From: Pyrenula massariospora
Taxonomy: Eukaryota; Ascomycota; Eurotiomycetes; Pyrenulales; Pyrenulaceae
Assembly: GCA_021030905.1 (NCBI GenBank)
Contig: JAGFMI010000009.1
Location: 1,116,001 to 1,180,000 of the forward strand
DNA: 64,000 bases
Direction of reading: 5' to 3'
A model generated the notes under the pieces. It was not told the DNA's origin. It searched no databases and was given only the letters and a program-made list of their open reading frames with translations. Below are positions 1 through 11,692 of this stretch, piece by piece; position 1 is the stretch's first letter, and each line of letters begins with the position of its first letter. Position numbers and translations under genes: made by a program.

Positions 1-540
1 TGATGTGATGTTTGCCGTCGCCCAAACATCATTGGTCAAGTCGGAATAGAGAGACGCGACAAATTGACCGCTGTAGGCGCCCGTCACCCAGAAAGAGCCG
101 GTGTATGTCTGCGGCTTGACATCAAAGCCCCAATATCCGGGATTCGAAAACCCGACGTTGCCGCTGGCATTCGATGCGGCGACACTCATAGACGTTGGGA
201 GAGCGGCTGATAGAGGCACAGAAGTATTCTGCAGAGTGAGAGTGGCGCCATTGACAGGCTCCCAAGGCGTTAATGTCGATGGAAAGACAGTATTGCCTTG
301 GAAGGCCCGATTTTGAATAAGCTCGGCGTAAATTCCTCCATCGCCTGAGTGATTAATGTCCTAGCATTATTCAGAAAGGGCCTGGCATATTTGCGTATCC
401 TGAGCGCCTACCTCGAACATTACCCCATATTGCAAAGGCGAAGTCTCATTCCCGCCTGTGCTACCAACCTGAAGATTGACGGTGCTATTCTGCGCCACGG
501 AGGCTCCGGCAAGGAGAACGGAAGCAAGGACGGTGAGCAT
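1..540 (-). CDS. GH51 alpha-L-arabinofuranosidase, 5' part (gene runs off the window)
   Basis: Secreted hydrolase of glycoside hydrolase family 51, which removes terminal arabinofuranosyl groups from arabinoxylan or arabinan. Exons are 412-540 and 1-360; intron 361-411 (51 nt, GT...TAG, phase 0). The start at 540 is chosen because it opens a signal peptide (MLTVLASVLLAGASVA, then QNSTV). An ATG-less extension to 603 adds a charged tail and looks spurious. Visible family features are YGVMFE at the end of exon 1 joined to DINHSGDGGIYAEL, then QNRAFQGN and a GYWGFDVKPQ block followed by TGSFWVTG, as in the N-terminal beta-sandwich of fungal AbfA-type enzymes. Splicing restores the family pattern exactly. 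About 163 residues are visible of the usual 620-660; the catalytic acid/base and nucleophile lie outside the window. Family assignment is strong; the substrate is inferred. Confidence 0.9.
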
Positions 541-1736
541 ATTGACACAAAGTGTTGCTCTCCGCCGCGGTTTGAACAAGGAAATGCATCTCGTTGCGTC
601 CACACAGGGGATTTAATATTGCTTTTCATGTTTTCGGGCATGCCTGGCTTTGTCGCGGAGCTTCCTGTTTTGGCAATCAAAAATCCAGTCACCAGCCTAG
701 GAAGACAATGCACCGAGCAAGAGCTCCAGAATCATTATCCCCTGTGCACGTATGCAGGGCCGGTAGAGAATGACCAAGCTCCGCTCCAGGGGACCATGCA
801 GGAACCCACGAGGCGGCGGGGATTGGTGGAATATGGGTTTCAGAAAACTAAAAGCAGATCTTGCGGACAAGCTTTTGCCACCATTTTTTTCACACACGGC
901 CCCTCCGGAGCAAGACCGGGGCCATTTTCGGCAGCGTACTGCAGCTTCAATCAGTTTTTGGTAATGGCCAGTGGCTCAGAATGCTTGCGAGAGATGCATT
1001 GGCGTACCGTTTTTAATGCGGGGATCGCCACATTTCCGAGGCTCTGCCGGCTTCCCCACAGTCCCACGTCCCTGGCCAGCCCAAGCAATCAAGGACAAGA
1101 AAAGCCCTACCTCTTTGCATGTCTCACACATTTTCAAGATTCTAGCGTGATTAACGTGGCTGTGAAATAAGCATGCGATCAGCTTATTTGCAGATCTAGA
1201 AAGTCGACCCGTGTCGGCAATCCGGGTGATCGGCATGGTTGAGAAGCTTTTCCACGTCTTCCCTATTTTCGTGACACAAGAGACAAAGAGTGACAAACAA
1301 GGGTCATCACCAGAAAAGAGATATTGAGATGCCACGAGTATCGCCGTGGAAGACTTGACAAATTCTCGCAATCACAAACAATATGGATTCAATCTTTGGA
1401 AAAAGAGAGTTAAAATAAGTTGAGATAGACGGACCCCGTACAACTTAGGATAACGGATCTCCTAGACGTCGAAACAAGTCCGCAGCATATGCACGGCTGC
1501 CATTGGAGGTACGCAGATAAATTGGCGGAGATCAGGGATCTTGAACGTCCCGTTATATTCCGTGCAACGAGAAGTACACGGCCAAGTCCTCTCCAGCCTT
1601 GAAAGATTACGTTTTAAGTAGGGTCAAGGATCTTGCATAAAGTATCTCATCGTATTCTGTGTAATAAGAAGTATATGGGCTGCCTTCCTCTGGCTAGAAG
1701 CACCTGTGAGCATCGTTTGGTGAATCGAAAGGAATG
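541..1736. other. intergenic, upstream of the GH51 gene
   Basis: About 1.2 kb between the GH51 start and the 3' end of the Erg26-like gene. Open frames on both strands have no recognisable domain and overlap each other. I see no convincing gene; it probably holds the GH51 promoter and the 3' UTR of the next gene. Confidence 0.5.
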
Positions 1737-2926
1737 TTAGCGGGTCTGCTCCTGTTGAGTAGTATTTCTTTGAGTTGAGAGCCTCTGCTTGATTTCCTGC
1801 ATACCTCCGTCAGTCTCTCATTACCAAGTTACTTAGATATATTACTTCACAGGTTTCGCGAATCGACCTTTCGATCCCAATCTGCGCCTCGTAGCCCAGT
1901 ACCCTCTGAGCTTTCTCTCCACTTGCATATCTCATGCTGCAGGCATCCTTGATGCTGCCTCGGCTAAACGTTGTTGTAGTACCAAATATCCAAGTGAAGT
2001 ATTCAAGGACCAGTCCGGTAAAGAAACCTAGCCATAACGGGATGACAATCTCAAATGGTGGTGTGTGACCGAAGTGTTTCCAAATCTCAAGGCTGAAATG
2101 ACGGAACGTGATAGGCTCATTGTTTTGGATGAAAAAAGCTTCTCCCGCCGCCGTTTTGATTGAAAGGAGATTTTCCACGGCTAGGACGTGCGCATAAGCA
2201 ATGTTTCTCACATCAGTCACGTCCCACAGATTGTAGGCATCGCCAATGACGAATGGAGTCTCATATTTAGCAATACACGCGAAGATCGAAGGTACTAACT
2301 GGTAGTCGCCTGGACCGCATAAGACAGATGGACGAAGAATACATGTTGCAAAAGATTTTCCATTGGCTGCTTGGACAATTTCTTCGGCGTAAGCCTAGTT
2401 GTAGTCAGTTTTCTGACCGGGTTAGAGTCGGGAAGTTAACAGCACTTACTTTTGACTCGCCGTAGACAAAGGATCGCTTCGATGTTGGCCATTTTTCGTC
2501 AATGTTTGCGTAAGGGAAGCGCATGTCGTCCGTGACAGAACAGCAGCTGCTTGTATATACAAACCCTGACGCTCCAGCTTCCTGAGCTGCTGCAAGAGTA
2601 TTACGTGTGCCCTCCACATTCACACCAAAAACTCTTTGCTCCCATTTTCGGCGATAGCGTTCGCTCAGAGGCGGGACGACACCAGCTGTATGTACAATGA
2701 CATCTGGCTTCGCTGTCGAGATAGCACCGGAAATTTGTTGTGGATTTGTTACGTCCGCTTGGATGAATTTGACATTTTGATATACCCCCGCTTCTCTGCA
2801 AGGGCCTTTGAGATCAACAGACGTGATCAACCAGGTGGGGTGGGTGTCAGCTAAAGCTTTCACAATCCACGAACCGACGAAACCCGTGCCGCCAGTGACC
2901 AAAACATTCGAGGAAGCCATAGACAT
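1737..2926 (-). CDS. NAD(P)-dependent 3beta-hydroxysteroid dehydrogenase/epimerase, Erg26-like
   Basis: Extended short-chain dehydrogenase of the 3beta-HSD / sterol-4alpha-carboxylate 3-dehydrogenase type. Exons are 2450-2926, 1846-2394 and 1737-1796; introns 2395-2449 (55 nt) and 1797-1845 (49 nt, branch CTGAC, acceptor GCAG); total 361 aa. The N-terminal Rossmann motif TGGTGFVGSW is at about residues 11-20, a D at the end of beta-2 follows, VHTAGVVPP sits mid-domain, and the catalytic Y155-GES-K159 is split only by the first intron, after the Lys. Without the second intron the protein would end 15 residues later in an unrelated frame (VIYLSNLVMRD); the spliced end, EIKQRL..., fits better. 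Start at 2926, with a second Met two codons on. A paralogous gene lies at 23974-25092. The substrate cannot be read from sequence; a hydrophobic stretch near residue 270 suggests membrane association, as in sterol-modifying members. Confidence 0.85.
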
Positions 2927-3348
2927 AAATCATTTTGACAGAAGAAGTGGATATGTCCTGAAGCGACATGGTGCTATATCAGGGTGGTATGAAACAGTTA
3001 CGGCAACAGCTAGCATTAGGACTAGGTAGGTAAGTGTGGTGTGAGGTTCCGAGAAGTCTGGCCGAATTCCGGCGAGGGTCTAATCTGGAGATAGGCCGTA
3101 ATCCCGGGGAGCATCAGCGTAGGTTGAGGACTACTACCACCGTTTGAAACCAGTTTGACTGCTAGTACTTAGGTATGGGCATAGATGCAGATTCAACAGC
3201 TTTTGAAGTATGTACAGTAGTCTTTTATATCTGAAAGCGGAGCCATTGGCCTCATTTCTTTAGCATGCCAGGCCCTCATGTCTTTCCCAGAGTCGTAAAG
3301 GAAAGCAGAAACGCCTCGCAAATGCGCAGAAATTTCAAGTCCATGTCT
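2927..3348. other. intergenic
   Basis: About 420 bp between the Erg26-like start and the uS8m stop. Nothing recognisable; presumably promoter of the former and 3' UTR of the latter. Confidence 0.5.
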
Positions 3349-3861
3349 TCACCATACCCTACAAAGAAGAAGCCCTCCAGTCTTCCTCTCCACGCATTCT
3401 CGCGCCTCCATGATTCCGCGGTCCGTGCTGAGAAAGATACATTCCCCTGGTATCCTCAGCCCCTTCACATAGTTGCTGTCGCTCCCTCTGACTATATCTG
3501 CCAGAGATTCGGTGTTCAAATTTATTCTCCGCGTAGGCTTGCTAATCATCTGCATCTTCTCAATGACTGGCTCGCTGTTCCAGTATTTCAGACCCAGCCA
3601 TAAACGTCGCGATGCGATATTGTCTTGTGTCACCGGCTCGAGTGGTTCAAATTCGTCATTGACAGATGGGTGAGAGAGGAGCAGATGTGGAGGAGGAGGT
3701 GTGCGGCCGCCACGAACGACTGTAGAGATGAAGCCGGCTTTCAGTAGAGCTATCGAAAGGCGGAGGTGTAGATTCGAAGGTGGTATTGACGTGAGCCCGA
3801 GACGGGCTTTTGAAGCATTGGTGAGATGGGAACAGACGTGAGATAGGTTGACGAGAGACAT
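3349..3861 (-). CDS. mrps8: mitochondrial small-subunit ribosomal protein uS8m
   Basis: Structural protein of the mitochondrial 37S ribosomal subunit (bacterial S8 family). It binds 15S rRNA and is needed for mitochondrial translation. Single exon, 170 aa. The start at 3861 (MSLVNLSHVCSHL) is preferred over the Met five codons upstream because fungal homologues begin with this motif. The N-terminal part (NLSHVCSHLTNASKARLG) matches the uS8 first helix and loop. The C-terminus (GECIFLSTDRGIMEARECVE, then GGLLLCRVW) matches the conserved S8 C-terminal beta domain that ends in a basic/aromatic residue. The middle is rich in proline and histidine. It is a housekeeping gene between two possibly accessory genes on the same strand. 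Confidence in the family is high. Confidence 0.92.
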   Translation of the reverse strand: MSLVNLSHVCSHLTNASKARLGLTSIPPSNLHLRLSIALLKAGFISTVVRGGRTPPPPHLLLSHPSVNDEFEPLEPVTQDNIASRRLWLGLKYWNSEPVIEKMQMISKPTRRINLNTESLADIVRGSDSNYVKGLRIPGECIFLSTDRGIMEARECVERKTGGLLLCRVW

Positions 3862-4379
3862 AAGGCGTTGGCGCAAGCGCCCAAGATGTATGTAGACGAC
3901 GATCGTCCTCGATCAGGATCTCGGAAATCTGGGATAGGATATTGGCGACGCCGAACCTAGATTCTGGCGAACTGTGCTCACAATGAGACAGAAAGTCGAC
4001 TGCGTTCAATCTAATCCCTGCTGTGGCGTTCACCGGTAAAAATAACACACCTTGTTGCAGAGATTTTCGTCGTCAATCGATGGTGCTTCAAGTTTATTTC
4101 TGCGTTCATGGCTCTCCAAAAATTGAAGATGGCTGTCATAAATACTCCACATTCTTAGTCATCAATGCACAATTTGCCCCTGATCCCTTTTCCTACACAT
4201 CGCAATCCTTTCCGAATGAATTATCTTACAAAAGAGAAAATTAGTCTTTAATCGGATGCTTCTTAATTTACAGGTTGATTGATGCTGACTTTAAGGAATA
4301 TTTTCCTGCATCAAAATTGGCATAAGTATATTTTGAGAACCAACTCACCGCCTCGGGGAGGATCTATACTATAGGCTGG
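3862..4379. other. intergenic
   Basis: About 520 bp separating uS8m from the MFS gene, both on the minus strand. AT-rich in its distal half (4200-4350). No gene seen. Confidence 0.5.
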
Positions 4380-6508
4380 TTACTTGTTTAATGGTTCCTT
4401 TTCGACCGTAGCTTCCACACGCTCCGTCATCAAATCCTTGACGTCTCGTAAGAATCCGACAGCGACTAATGCAATCACGACAAAAGGAATGATGCTGGCC
4501 CAGCCCAATCGATATGCTCTGGCATACGTCCAGTGGCTTTGTTGCGAAGCCGCAGCCAAGATAGTCGTGTTGATCCCAGGTACTTCCTCAAATCCTTCTC
4601 CAGTCGAAAAGGCAGCCATTAATGCTGGCACAGAGGATTGCGGGAGGCCAGCCTGGATAGCTGCGCCACCAACTTCTGGCACCAGAGTAGAACCCAATTT
4701 GCCATTGATGATAGCATCAAGGACAGCAGACCCGAAAGCACCTCCAATAGCTCTTGCGGAGAAAGCAAGCCCAGTCGCCGTAGAGAGGAATGCGTGAGGA
4801 GCGGTGAACTGCACCAATGCCACCAGGAGGGTGAGGGGCCCTGACTGACCAATACCTGAAATGACATTGAAGCCGTACTGTGCCTTGCTTTCGCCTGGAT
4901 TGACAGTTGCGTAGCATATGCAGACAATGAGAAATAGGGTAAAGGTCACAAGTAACGGAGACTTAAGATCTTTATACCCTGTCGAGTATAGACTACGTGA
5001 TTTAGTATGGTAAACCTTCGAGGCTCTGGAAAACTTACGTGATTATAATAGATGCAAAAATGGTCGGAACCGTATAGCTGAGTTGGCGGATCGAGATCCG
5101 CCAAGAAGAAGTCTCCCAGCCAAGGTTAAGAACGATTTGGGGCGTGATACTGTTAACGGCAGAATAGAAGATCCACCTGTCGTCCATATGAGCTTGTGTC
5201 CAGCTTTAGACCTAGTGACGTCGATAGCATACCCTTCGACAGCAAATGCGAAAACAGACAAGGCAAAATTTGGACTTCCCCTGAAGAACACATGCGCTAA
5301 AATACCATCAGATCGACCCTTCCATTCTGTCGACTTGTCAGCGAACACTCGTTAAGTGTTTTCACGATGTAGTGCGCCCGAACCGTAGATACAGAAGGCT
5401 GCTAGTAGACCACAGCCGAGTCCTAATGGAACAGCAACATGTAAATTATGCCACGGATAGCTGCCAGCAGCCCAGTCAAGCGCCAGAAGCATTAACGTCG
5501 TGCTGCAGATAAATAGGAAAGATCCAACTGGGTCAATGGACCAGATGTATTCTCTCAGAGATAACTTTGGGTAGTCCGATCGACGCGGTGGGTGATAAAA
5601 AGCCAGCAATCCAAGAGATGTAGCCAAGTGAAAGGCAGCCTGCATCCAGAAAATATCTCGCCATCCGTCAATACTTTGATTCGTTACACCTCCGGCACCT
5701 AAACTCCCGACGCTGCTTCAGTGTTAAATCCGAGATCTGGAAAGAACTTGCGCAAGAGCGGATGGATATAAACACGTACAGGCCACCGACTGCGCCCCCA
5801 AAGAACGCAAAACCATTTGCTAATGCCCGGTATTTCAGTGGTAGTACTTCAGAAGGTATTGCTTGAACGATAGATATCGTGGCAAGTGTGACACCAATTA
5901 GTATACCACCTCCGATCAGCACCCCCATTGACGTAGCCTTTGCTGATACAACTGCACCCACGAAAGCAATGAGAGGCGGTATGGAAGCAAGGTACCGGCG
6001 ATCAAGAACATCTGATAGTCTTCCAACAATCGGCGAGAGTACGCTCTGCATTAGCAAGGGTCCCTTTTTGAATATTTATCAGCGCAAGAAGACTCCTTGC
6101 TCCGGAGAGACATGCTTGAATGATCCAACCAGCCAACCCAGGTTCTCCCAAGTCACGGATGATAAAAGCAATCACAGAGCCAGCTGCAACCACCACAAAG
6201 ACCTGTGCCATTATGCTGGCTAGATTTTCAGAAAAAAGTGGTAACAGCGATATCGGAGACGTGACTAACGCAAAACAAGTTACAAATACGACAAGCCATG
6301 ACCTCCATCCTAAGGCGATGCGGGTTTCGTCTACCTGCGAATCCTTTTTCGTCAGTTCGGCGTTGATATTCTTGACATGCTCCACCATCTCCATGTGCGC
6401 GGCTGGTTCGGTTTTGTCGTGTTCGACCGCCGCAATTCGATTGGATTCTTCCATGTCCACAGTCTTGTGGGAATCTATTGTGTGAGAGCCCGGAGAGAAG
6501 TCATGCAA
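4380..6508 (-). CDS. MFS transporter of the TRI12 / siderophore-iron-transporter type, 14 TM
   Basis: Plasma-membrane major facilitator of the fungal TRI12-like drug:H+ antiporter group. Exons are 6116-6508, 5780-6063, 5384-5712, 5233-5326, 5039-5176 and 4380-4992 (616 aa if starting at 6508; an in-frame Met at 6454 is an alternative). All junctions restore family motifs: WIIQ/GPLLMQSVLSPIVGRLSDVLDRR, GGAVGGLVGSLGAGG, then YEWKGRSDG, FAVEGWIFYSAVNS and SIIITLYSTGYKD. The MFS signature GRLSDVLDRRY lies in the loop between TM2 and TM3; the C-terminal half has ISGIGQSGPLTLLVALVQFTAPH and TGLAFSARAIGGAFG. The first intron (6064-6115) is GC-AG with donor GCATGT; without it the gene looks frameshifted. 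Other introns are GT-AG, one with a TACTAAAT branch. Possible cargoes are toxins or siderophores. No biosynthetic core enzyme is nearby, so the substrate is unknown. Confidence 0.9.
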
Positions 6509-7309
6509 GAGACAAATGAGACGGGTAGAAATACAATTGTAGCATTGTCAGTATTTCTAACGCCATGTCGTCCCTTACCTTGGAGGCTTGAGATCTGCCG
6601 TTTTGCGGAGAGACTGCTTGTTTCTATCTACCGAAGTCCCAACTGGTGACCCCTCATTTTCAAGCCTAGAACTCAAAATGATTTGCTCTCAAGCATCCAA
6701 ATCAGCCAGATTTACAATGTAAGCATTTTGATCTGGTGCCAGATGGATTATCTGTTGCATATGCAGGGTGAGCAAGGATTGTCATGGCTCTATCAAATCG
6801 GCTTTGATTCGCGATTGCCTGTCGAATTATCAAGGCCAGAAGTTGTGATTTGCAGCAACGGAGACTTAATAAGGAACACGTGCGCGCATTTCAATGCTTC
6901 GGGTCAAAGGAAATAACAGGCGAAACTTTGATGCATTGATAGGACGCCTTGACCATGGCGATGGGTCAGAGGTCGTATCGACACTGTAAGGTCAGGCAGA
7001 AAGTCATAAACATTTTCCGCCGGTAGGCGTCATGCCTAAAATAGAAAAAGGAAGCAGAGTCCAAGTACTTTTGACCCCGCAGTCGTCATTGGGCACAGCT
7101 CTGCTAAGCGCCAACCTCGCAAGCTGGGCGTTGATGCGCCTGGTTGGCGTTTCGCAAACAGGGTCAAGTCAACAGCCTGATGAGAGACACTTGGCCATGT
7201 GACTCAAGGACAGAGCATCTGAATTGCTCCCAGTCTCCATCCTGTTTGCTTCCGTCGCGACCTAAAACCAACGCGGAAATCTGCCAGCGGCTGCTCAAAA
7301 AAGCACAAC
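6509..7309. other. divergent intergenic region
   Basis: About 800 bp between the divergently transcribed MFS gene and the proline-rich protein gene. Short open frames only, none convincing. Confidence 0.5.
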
Positions 7310-8988
7310 ATGCCACCTCTTCCGGGTGAGGAGCGCATACTCACAATGTAAGTCCCCCATGCTCGAGATCGTGGCAGAGGCTGATGCCTGAGCAGATACA
7401 GCGACATCCATTACTACTTCACAGCTCCCACTCCACGACCGCTTCATCATCGCTTCGACAAAGGATCTTACCTCTACATCTACTTCAATTCCACAAGACA
7501 TTCTACCAGGGTTGAGGTTGCGAACAACCCAGGCACGCCGGACCAAGATGCTTTCAACGGCTGTAAGTGGTACACCTCAGTGTTGATCCAGATGAGGCTC
7601 TAAATTTTTGTGTATCAGACCTCGACACCGTCCTCATGCGATATTCGTACAAATTCCCTACCCTCGTTACCATTATAGTCGACGGCAACGCCTCGAGTCC
7701 AGGCGGCAACTCTCCTGTATCTGGACGGGATCCTCAAGAATGGCGACTGCCGAGTACAGATCCCCGCGACGAAGGAAAGTTTATGTATAGGCTACACACG
7801 CTTGACGTATACTTTTGGACGCTTGACGATGCAAAGTCTTTCATCGACACCACGAGAAAATATCTTGCTCCACATCAACTTGACATCCTTGACGCTCCTG
7901 AATCCTCTTCTCCCCAACAAGTCAGCTCTGTGGTACAGCAACTTGAAAACGTAGCCATCACCGATCCCGCCTATCGGAATGGGCAGACGCGCGACTCGCA
8001 AAATCAACCGCAAGCCGCCACACTTCCTGCGCCGCCTCCACAGCCAGTGCAATCCTCAGGGAATGCAGCGAAAGCCACACAATCAATGGCACCGGGTCAG
8101 CCTCCCTCTACCGAGAAAAAGGCTACACCAGAATCGTTTCAACCATTGGCTTACAACCCGGCAGCTCCTCCAGCTCCGGAGCCTATTGCCCATCGTGAAG
8201 ATACGCCACCCCCACCAGATGCCGGCCAAGGAACTGGCCTCGCCGCGGCGGCTGCAGCAGACCATGCTCCTCAATACGGAAATGTAGCCCAGCATCCGTA
8301 TACGGGCATTCCTCCTCCACCGGTAGCAGGAACTGCTCCCAGCCCTTGGGGTGCTCCTCCACCTCCTTCGGCTCAACAGAACCCTTCGCCATACATTTCT
8401 CCTCCACCTCAACAACTACAGCATCAAGGCTCAATATCGTCGGCTCATACTTCGCGCCAACACTCTGTTGCCTCAAATTATACCCCACAAGCTCCCAACG
8501 CAGCCCCTTCCGTGTTTGCTCCACCTCCCACTGCAGCTGCTTCTTCTCCTGCTCCGGCGAATATCTTTGCGCCGCCACCACTTTCCCAAACGATTCCCAA
8601 CCCAAGCCCTCGAACCAGTGTCAGCTCCCCGCCAGTTACGTCTCCAGGTTCCCAGATCTACGGCGGACAGCCAGGGTCTCACGCGCCTGTGCAGCATCTA
8701 CAGCCACAATATCCTGACTATCTCTCCCAAGGACGCCCTGCACCGCCACCAGGGGGGTATTCTCAGTTTTCATATGATCAGCAACCAGGACGAGCATCTG
8801 TGTCTGGGAATCCATACGATGTGCATGGTCAGGTATACCGGCCGACAGAAGCAGAAGCAACAAGTCACCACAAGCATCACAGGCACAGTGAAGCGAGCGG
8901 GCAGAAACCTGGTAGACTCGAAGATACGGTGGGTAGAGCTGAAAAGGGGGTCAATCGATTCTTGAAGAAGCTCGAGAAGAGATTATAG
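7310..8988 (+). CDS. uncharacterised protein: conserved-looking N-terminal domain plus Pro/Gln-rich tail
   Basis: Three exons: 7310-7347, 7402-7562 and 7619-8988 (522 aa); introns of 54 and 56 nt, both GT-AG. The first ATG (7310) gives MPPLPGEERILT, which splices to IDIHYYFTAPTPRPL; splicing removes the in-frame stops upstream of the long third exon. The N-terminal 150 residues look globular, with alternating hydrophobic beta-like segments (SYLYIYFNS, FPTLVTIIVDGN, YRLHTLDVYFWTLDDAKSFI). Residues about 165-470 are low-complexity and rich in PPP, Q, A and S, suggesting a disordered SH3/WW/EVH1-ligand-like region. The last 25 residues form a basic amphipathic helix (DTVGRAEKGVNRFLKKLEKRL). I do not recognise the family. 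The architecture resembles adaptor or RNP-associated proteins, but that is only inference. Confidence 0.8.
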
Positions 8989-9470
8989 TGTATTTCAAGA
9001 GGTGAAGTGATGTGATTCTCTTCTAGTTTGTAGCTGGTGGTGTAAATCAGACATATAGCTTGAGGCAATTGTGCTTGTATTTAACATATCCGACGACAAG
9101 ATCTGAGCCACTATATACAACTTTTCAAGATCAAATCAGTTAATAAACTAGCAATTCACTTCTCTGTAGGTTCATCTATACCGTCGCCTGTGATTGTTAT
9201 ACTTTACATGATCAAAGGGCGCGGCCCAGACGTCAGGGGCTGCCCCGTGGGGCTGAGTTAAGCCGAACTCCGAACGCTGCGGCTCAATTCCTCCGCGATC
9301 CACCTTTCCACGTCCTTCCTCCAGTCCAGGCAGCCGTGGATTCGGTTCTTAGGCCAATTCAGCTTCCTCTCCTTGCTCCAACGAAACCCTCTTTGCCAGA
9401 GCCTTTTCCTGCGTTCCGTGAAGGTCTACAGCTGTTGTTCCTTTCTGCAAAGTCAATTACTCGAAGAATC
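8989..9470. other. intergenic
   Basis: About 480 bp; 3' UTR of the preceding gene and 5' leader of the next. An open frame reaches back to 9336 but has no ATG before 9471. Confidence 0.5.
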
Positions 9471-10526
9471 ATGGGTATCGATCTTTGCATTTGCTTCTCA
9501 CGCAATCCGTCGGCAGGTCGTTCAAAGATTGATGATGGACAACCGAGCGATGCCAAAGCTGTCAGAGTCCAGGTAAAGATACGATCTTCGACACCATCCG
9601 TCTCTGTTCCCAAAATTCTTCAAGCGCCTTCAAGCTCAAGTAGAAGCCATCTTCTCGATGAAAAGGTCCCCAACCTGATCCAGAGTCCGCCTATCCAAGC
9701 TACTTCCTCTGAACGAACAATTGTCAATGACCGGGACTCCAACTCCGACACCTCCTCAGCTGTCTCAATCCCGGGTACGAGAATCGTCTCTCTGATTTCT
9801 ACGGAAAGAAGCGAGAGTCGCTTAAGTTCGAGCACCCGTCGTGATTCTCTTCGTCTTGCTAGCCTCGACGACACTCGGCCTCCACCTCCTTACACTCGCA
9901 ACCCTCCATCACTTCCACACAATGAGCCGCCGATTGGTTTCGTGCCACCACACAGGACTCGTTCGAGGAGCATACATCAAGACGACTTCAAAAATTATGT
10001 GCAACATCTCCGACAACGACTGCCCCTGGAAGGCGTAGCTCATCCTATGAGCTTGACAGAGTCGTCTTCTCTCCCTCGATCATCATCTATCCAGCCGACA
10101 GGTGACGGCGAATCCGTCTCTTCCTACCAAACATACGCCCCACAAGCACAAACATTCCGCCGCTCTTTACAGCCTTCTCAGCGCTCCGCCTCTCCCACAA
10201 CATCAATGGCCTCCCGCTCCCCCTCTCCTCCAAATGCACCCATCATCTCCAGGCTCACTACACCTTCAACCTTCGCCGCAGCTTCTGACCGTGATTCACT
10301 CTCCGTCTTCGACTTTACTGACGGAGAAGTGCCTGAAGCCGACTTTTCTCTGTTCCCCACCCAGTCTCATACCGGACGACAGCGTTCGCCTTCCCCAGCT
10401 CAGTCTCTGCAACAACAGACTCTCCTTCAAGAAGCTCAAGAAGGATTGTTCGAACAGCTCGATCAGAGGATGAGGTTCGAAGCTTGGAGAAGAAGTGCCG
10501 GGCAGGCGCCGAAGCAAATAGAGTAG
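9471..10526 (+). CDS. Ser/Pro-rich protein with candidate N-myristoylation/palmitoylation start
   Basis: Single-exon gene of 351 aa. The first ATG of the open frame is at 9471 in a good context; upstream codons (to 9336) are in frame but lack an ATG. The N-terminus MGIDLCICFSRN has Gly2 plus Cys6 and Cys8, the pattern of a protein myristoylated at Gly2 and palmitoylated next to it, so plasma-membrane or endomembrane anchoring is plausible. The rest is low-complexity and rich in S, P, R and T with many SP/TP sites (candidate phosphosites); the C-terminal 40 residues form a short Gln/Glu-rich helix (QQQTLLQEAQEGLFEQLDQR). No catalytic domain is visible and I do not recognise the family. It follows the proline-rich gene on the same strand. 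Confidence 0.7.
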   Translation: MGIDLCICFSRNPSAGRSKIDDGQPSDAKAVRVQVKIRSSTPSVSVPKILQAPSSSSRSHLLDEKVPNLIQSPPIQATSSERTIVNDRDSNSDTSSAVSIPGTRIVSLISTERSESRLSSSTRRDSLRLASLDDTRPPPPYTRNPPSLPHNEPPIGFVPPHRTRSRSIHQDDFKNYVQHLRQRLPLEGVAHPMSLTESSSLPRSSSIQPTGDGESVSSYQTYAPQAQTFRRSLQPSQRSASPTTSMASRSPSPPNAPIISRLTTPSTFAAASDRDSLSVFDFTDGEVPEADFSLFPTQSHTGRQRSPSPAQSLQQQTLLQEAQEGLFEQLDQRMRFEAWRRSAGQAPKQIE

Positions 10527-11692
10527 CATAAGAGATTTGGGGCAAGAACTACCGCGCTGAGAAGCCTCTGGAAACTCCAGCAGGATAGATGCGGATTGCG
10601 TTGTGGAAACCTTGTATGGGAAGGCTGGCCACTTCTCTGATTTTCTCTTCGAGATTCAAGTCTTCAGCAGGGCGCATTGGATTATCTTTGTTTGGTTTCC
10701 TATCCGTCCCAACTCCCATTCAAGCTTGAAGGAGGTCGATCTATATTCGACGGTGGATGTGGCTTTGCATGTTGTTGTAGCTATGGAGGATAATGGGTTT
10801 AATTGACCGTGTATGACAGCAGACGATAAACGTTTCCTCAACAATAATGATACGTGTAGCAAACTACTTTTACACAGCAATCGTACATTGTCACTTGGAA
10901 GTAGGCAGAGAGTGTCCATCGAGATAACCAACGGTATAGTAGACTTGGCCCGGGTTCAGCTGGGTCAACATCTACGCGAAATGCAGCTTAAGAGTATTCT
11001 CCACATTTCGCCGACACCGTCCCACAAAGCCCACGGGTAATGTCCAATGGTGGTACAGAGAAGGATTGTGGGTAGTAAACTCGGGATCGGCCTTCTCCAA
11101 GGGCCTGGCGTGGGGTGGGTGTATGAGTGACGACCTTGACGGATATTGCGAACAGGGTCCGGCTATGGGAGCGGACGCATTCTGATAATTAAATCTAGTT
11201 GTAGCTTCGCTTTGTTCTCTTCACAGCGATGTCATCGGCGCCCAACTTCTGGAACAGAGGTCGCCGGCAGTCAATGGAAGCTACTTTGGGCTGTGAGAAG
11301 AGCATTCGGTAGGACGGTCTTGATGCTCATCCCACTGCTTTGATATGGGAGGCTTGTTTAATTATGGACTGGCAGGTTCATTTATCGGCGAGGCTATCTA
11401 TCTAGTCCTTGTGGCCGACTATATAGGTATGTGTAGCACAAGGTCCTGTTACTTAGAGCTTTGCCCCCTATTTGACCTTTGCTTGCCAATCATGTCAACG
11501 TAGAGAAAGAATTTCTTTCATCTCAGAAGAATTGAAGTGACACTTGCTATGGTACATAATGAACCTTACAAACGTGAGGTCTCTCATCAATGTCGAACCA
11601 AGAATCAGCAGAGACGAAATCATGGCCCTCAGGCAAGGAATACCGAACGCCAGCCAAACTCCCACTGAGTTTCTAAAGGGCGGGTAAATGGT
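10527..11692. other. intergenic between convergent genes
   Basis: About 1.17 kb between the stop of the Ser/Pro-rich gene (+) and the stop of the RING-like gene (-). Short overlapping frames only. I see no gene, tRNA or repeat. Confidence 0.5.

Noticed and set aside
349-1170. 273-codon plus-strand open frame
   Set aside because: It runs antisense over the GH51 first exon and intron, has no domain and unnatural composition; the GH51 reading explains the sequence.
6002-6115. Apparent frameshift making the MFS gene a pseudogene
   Set aside because: A GC-AG intron (6064-6115) restores the exact family sequence WIIQ/GPLLMQ; all other junctions are intact.
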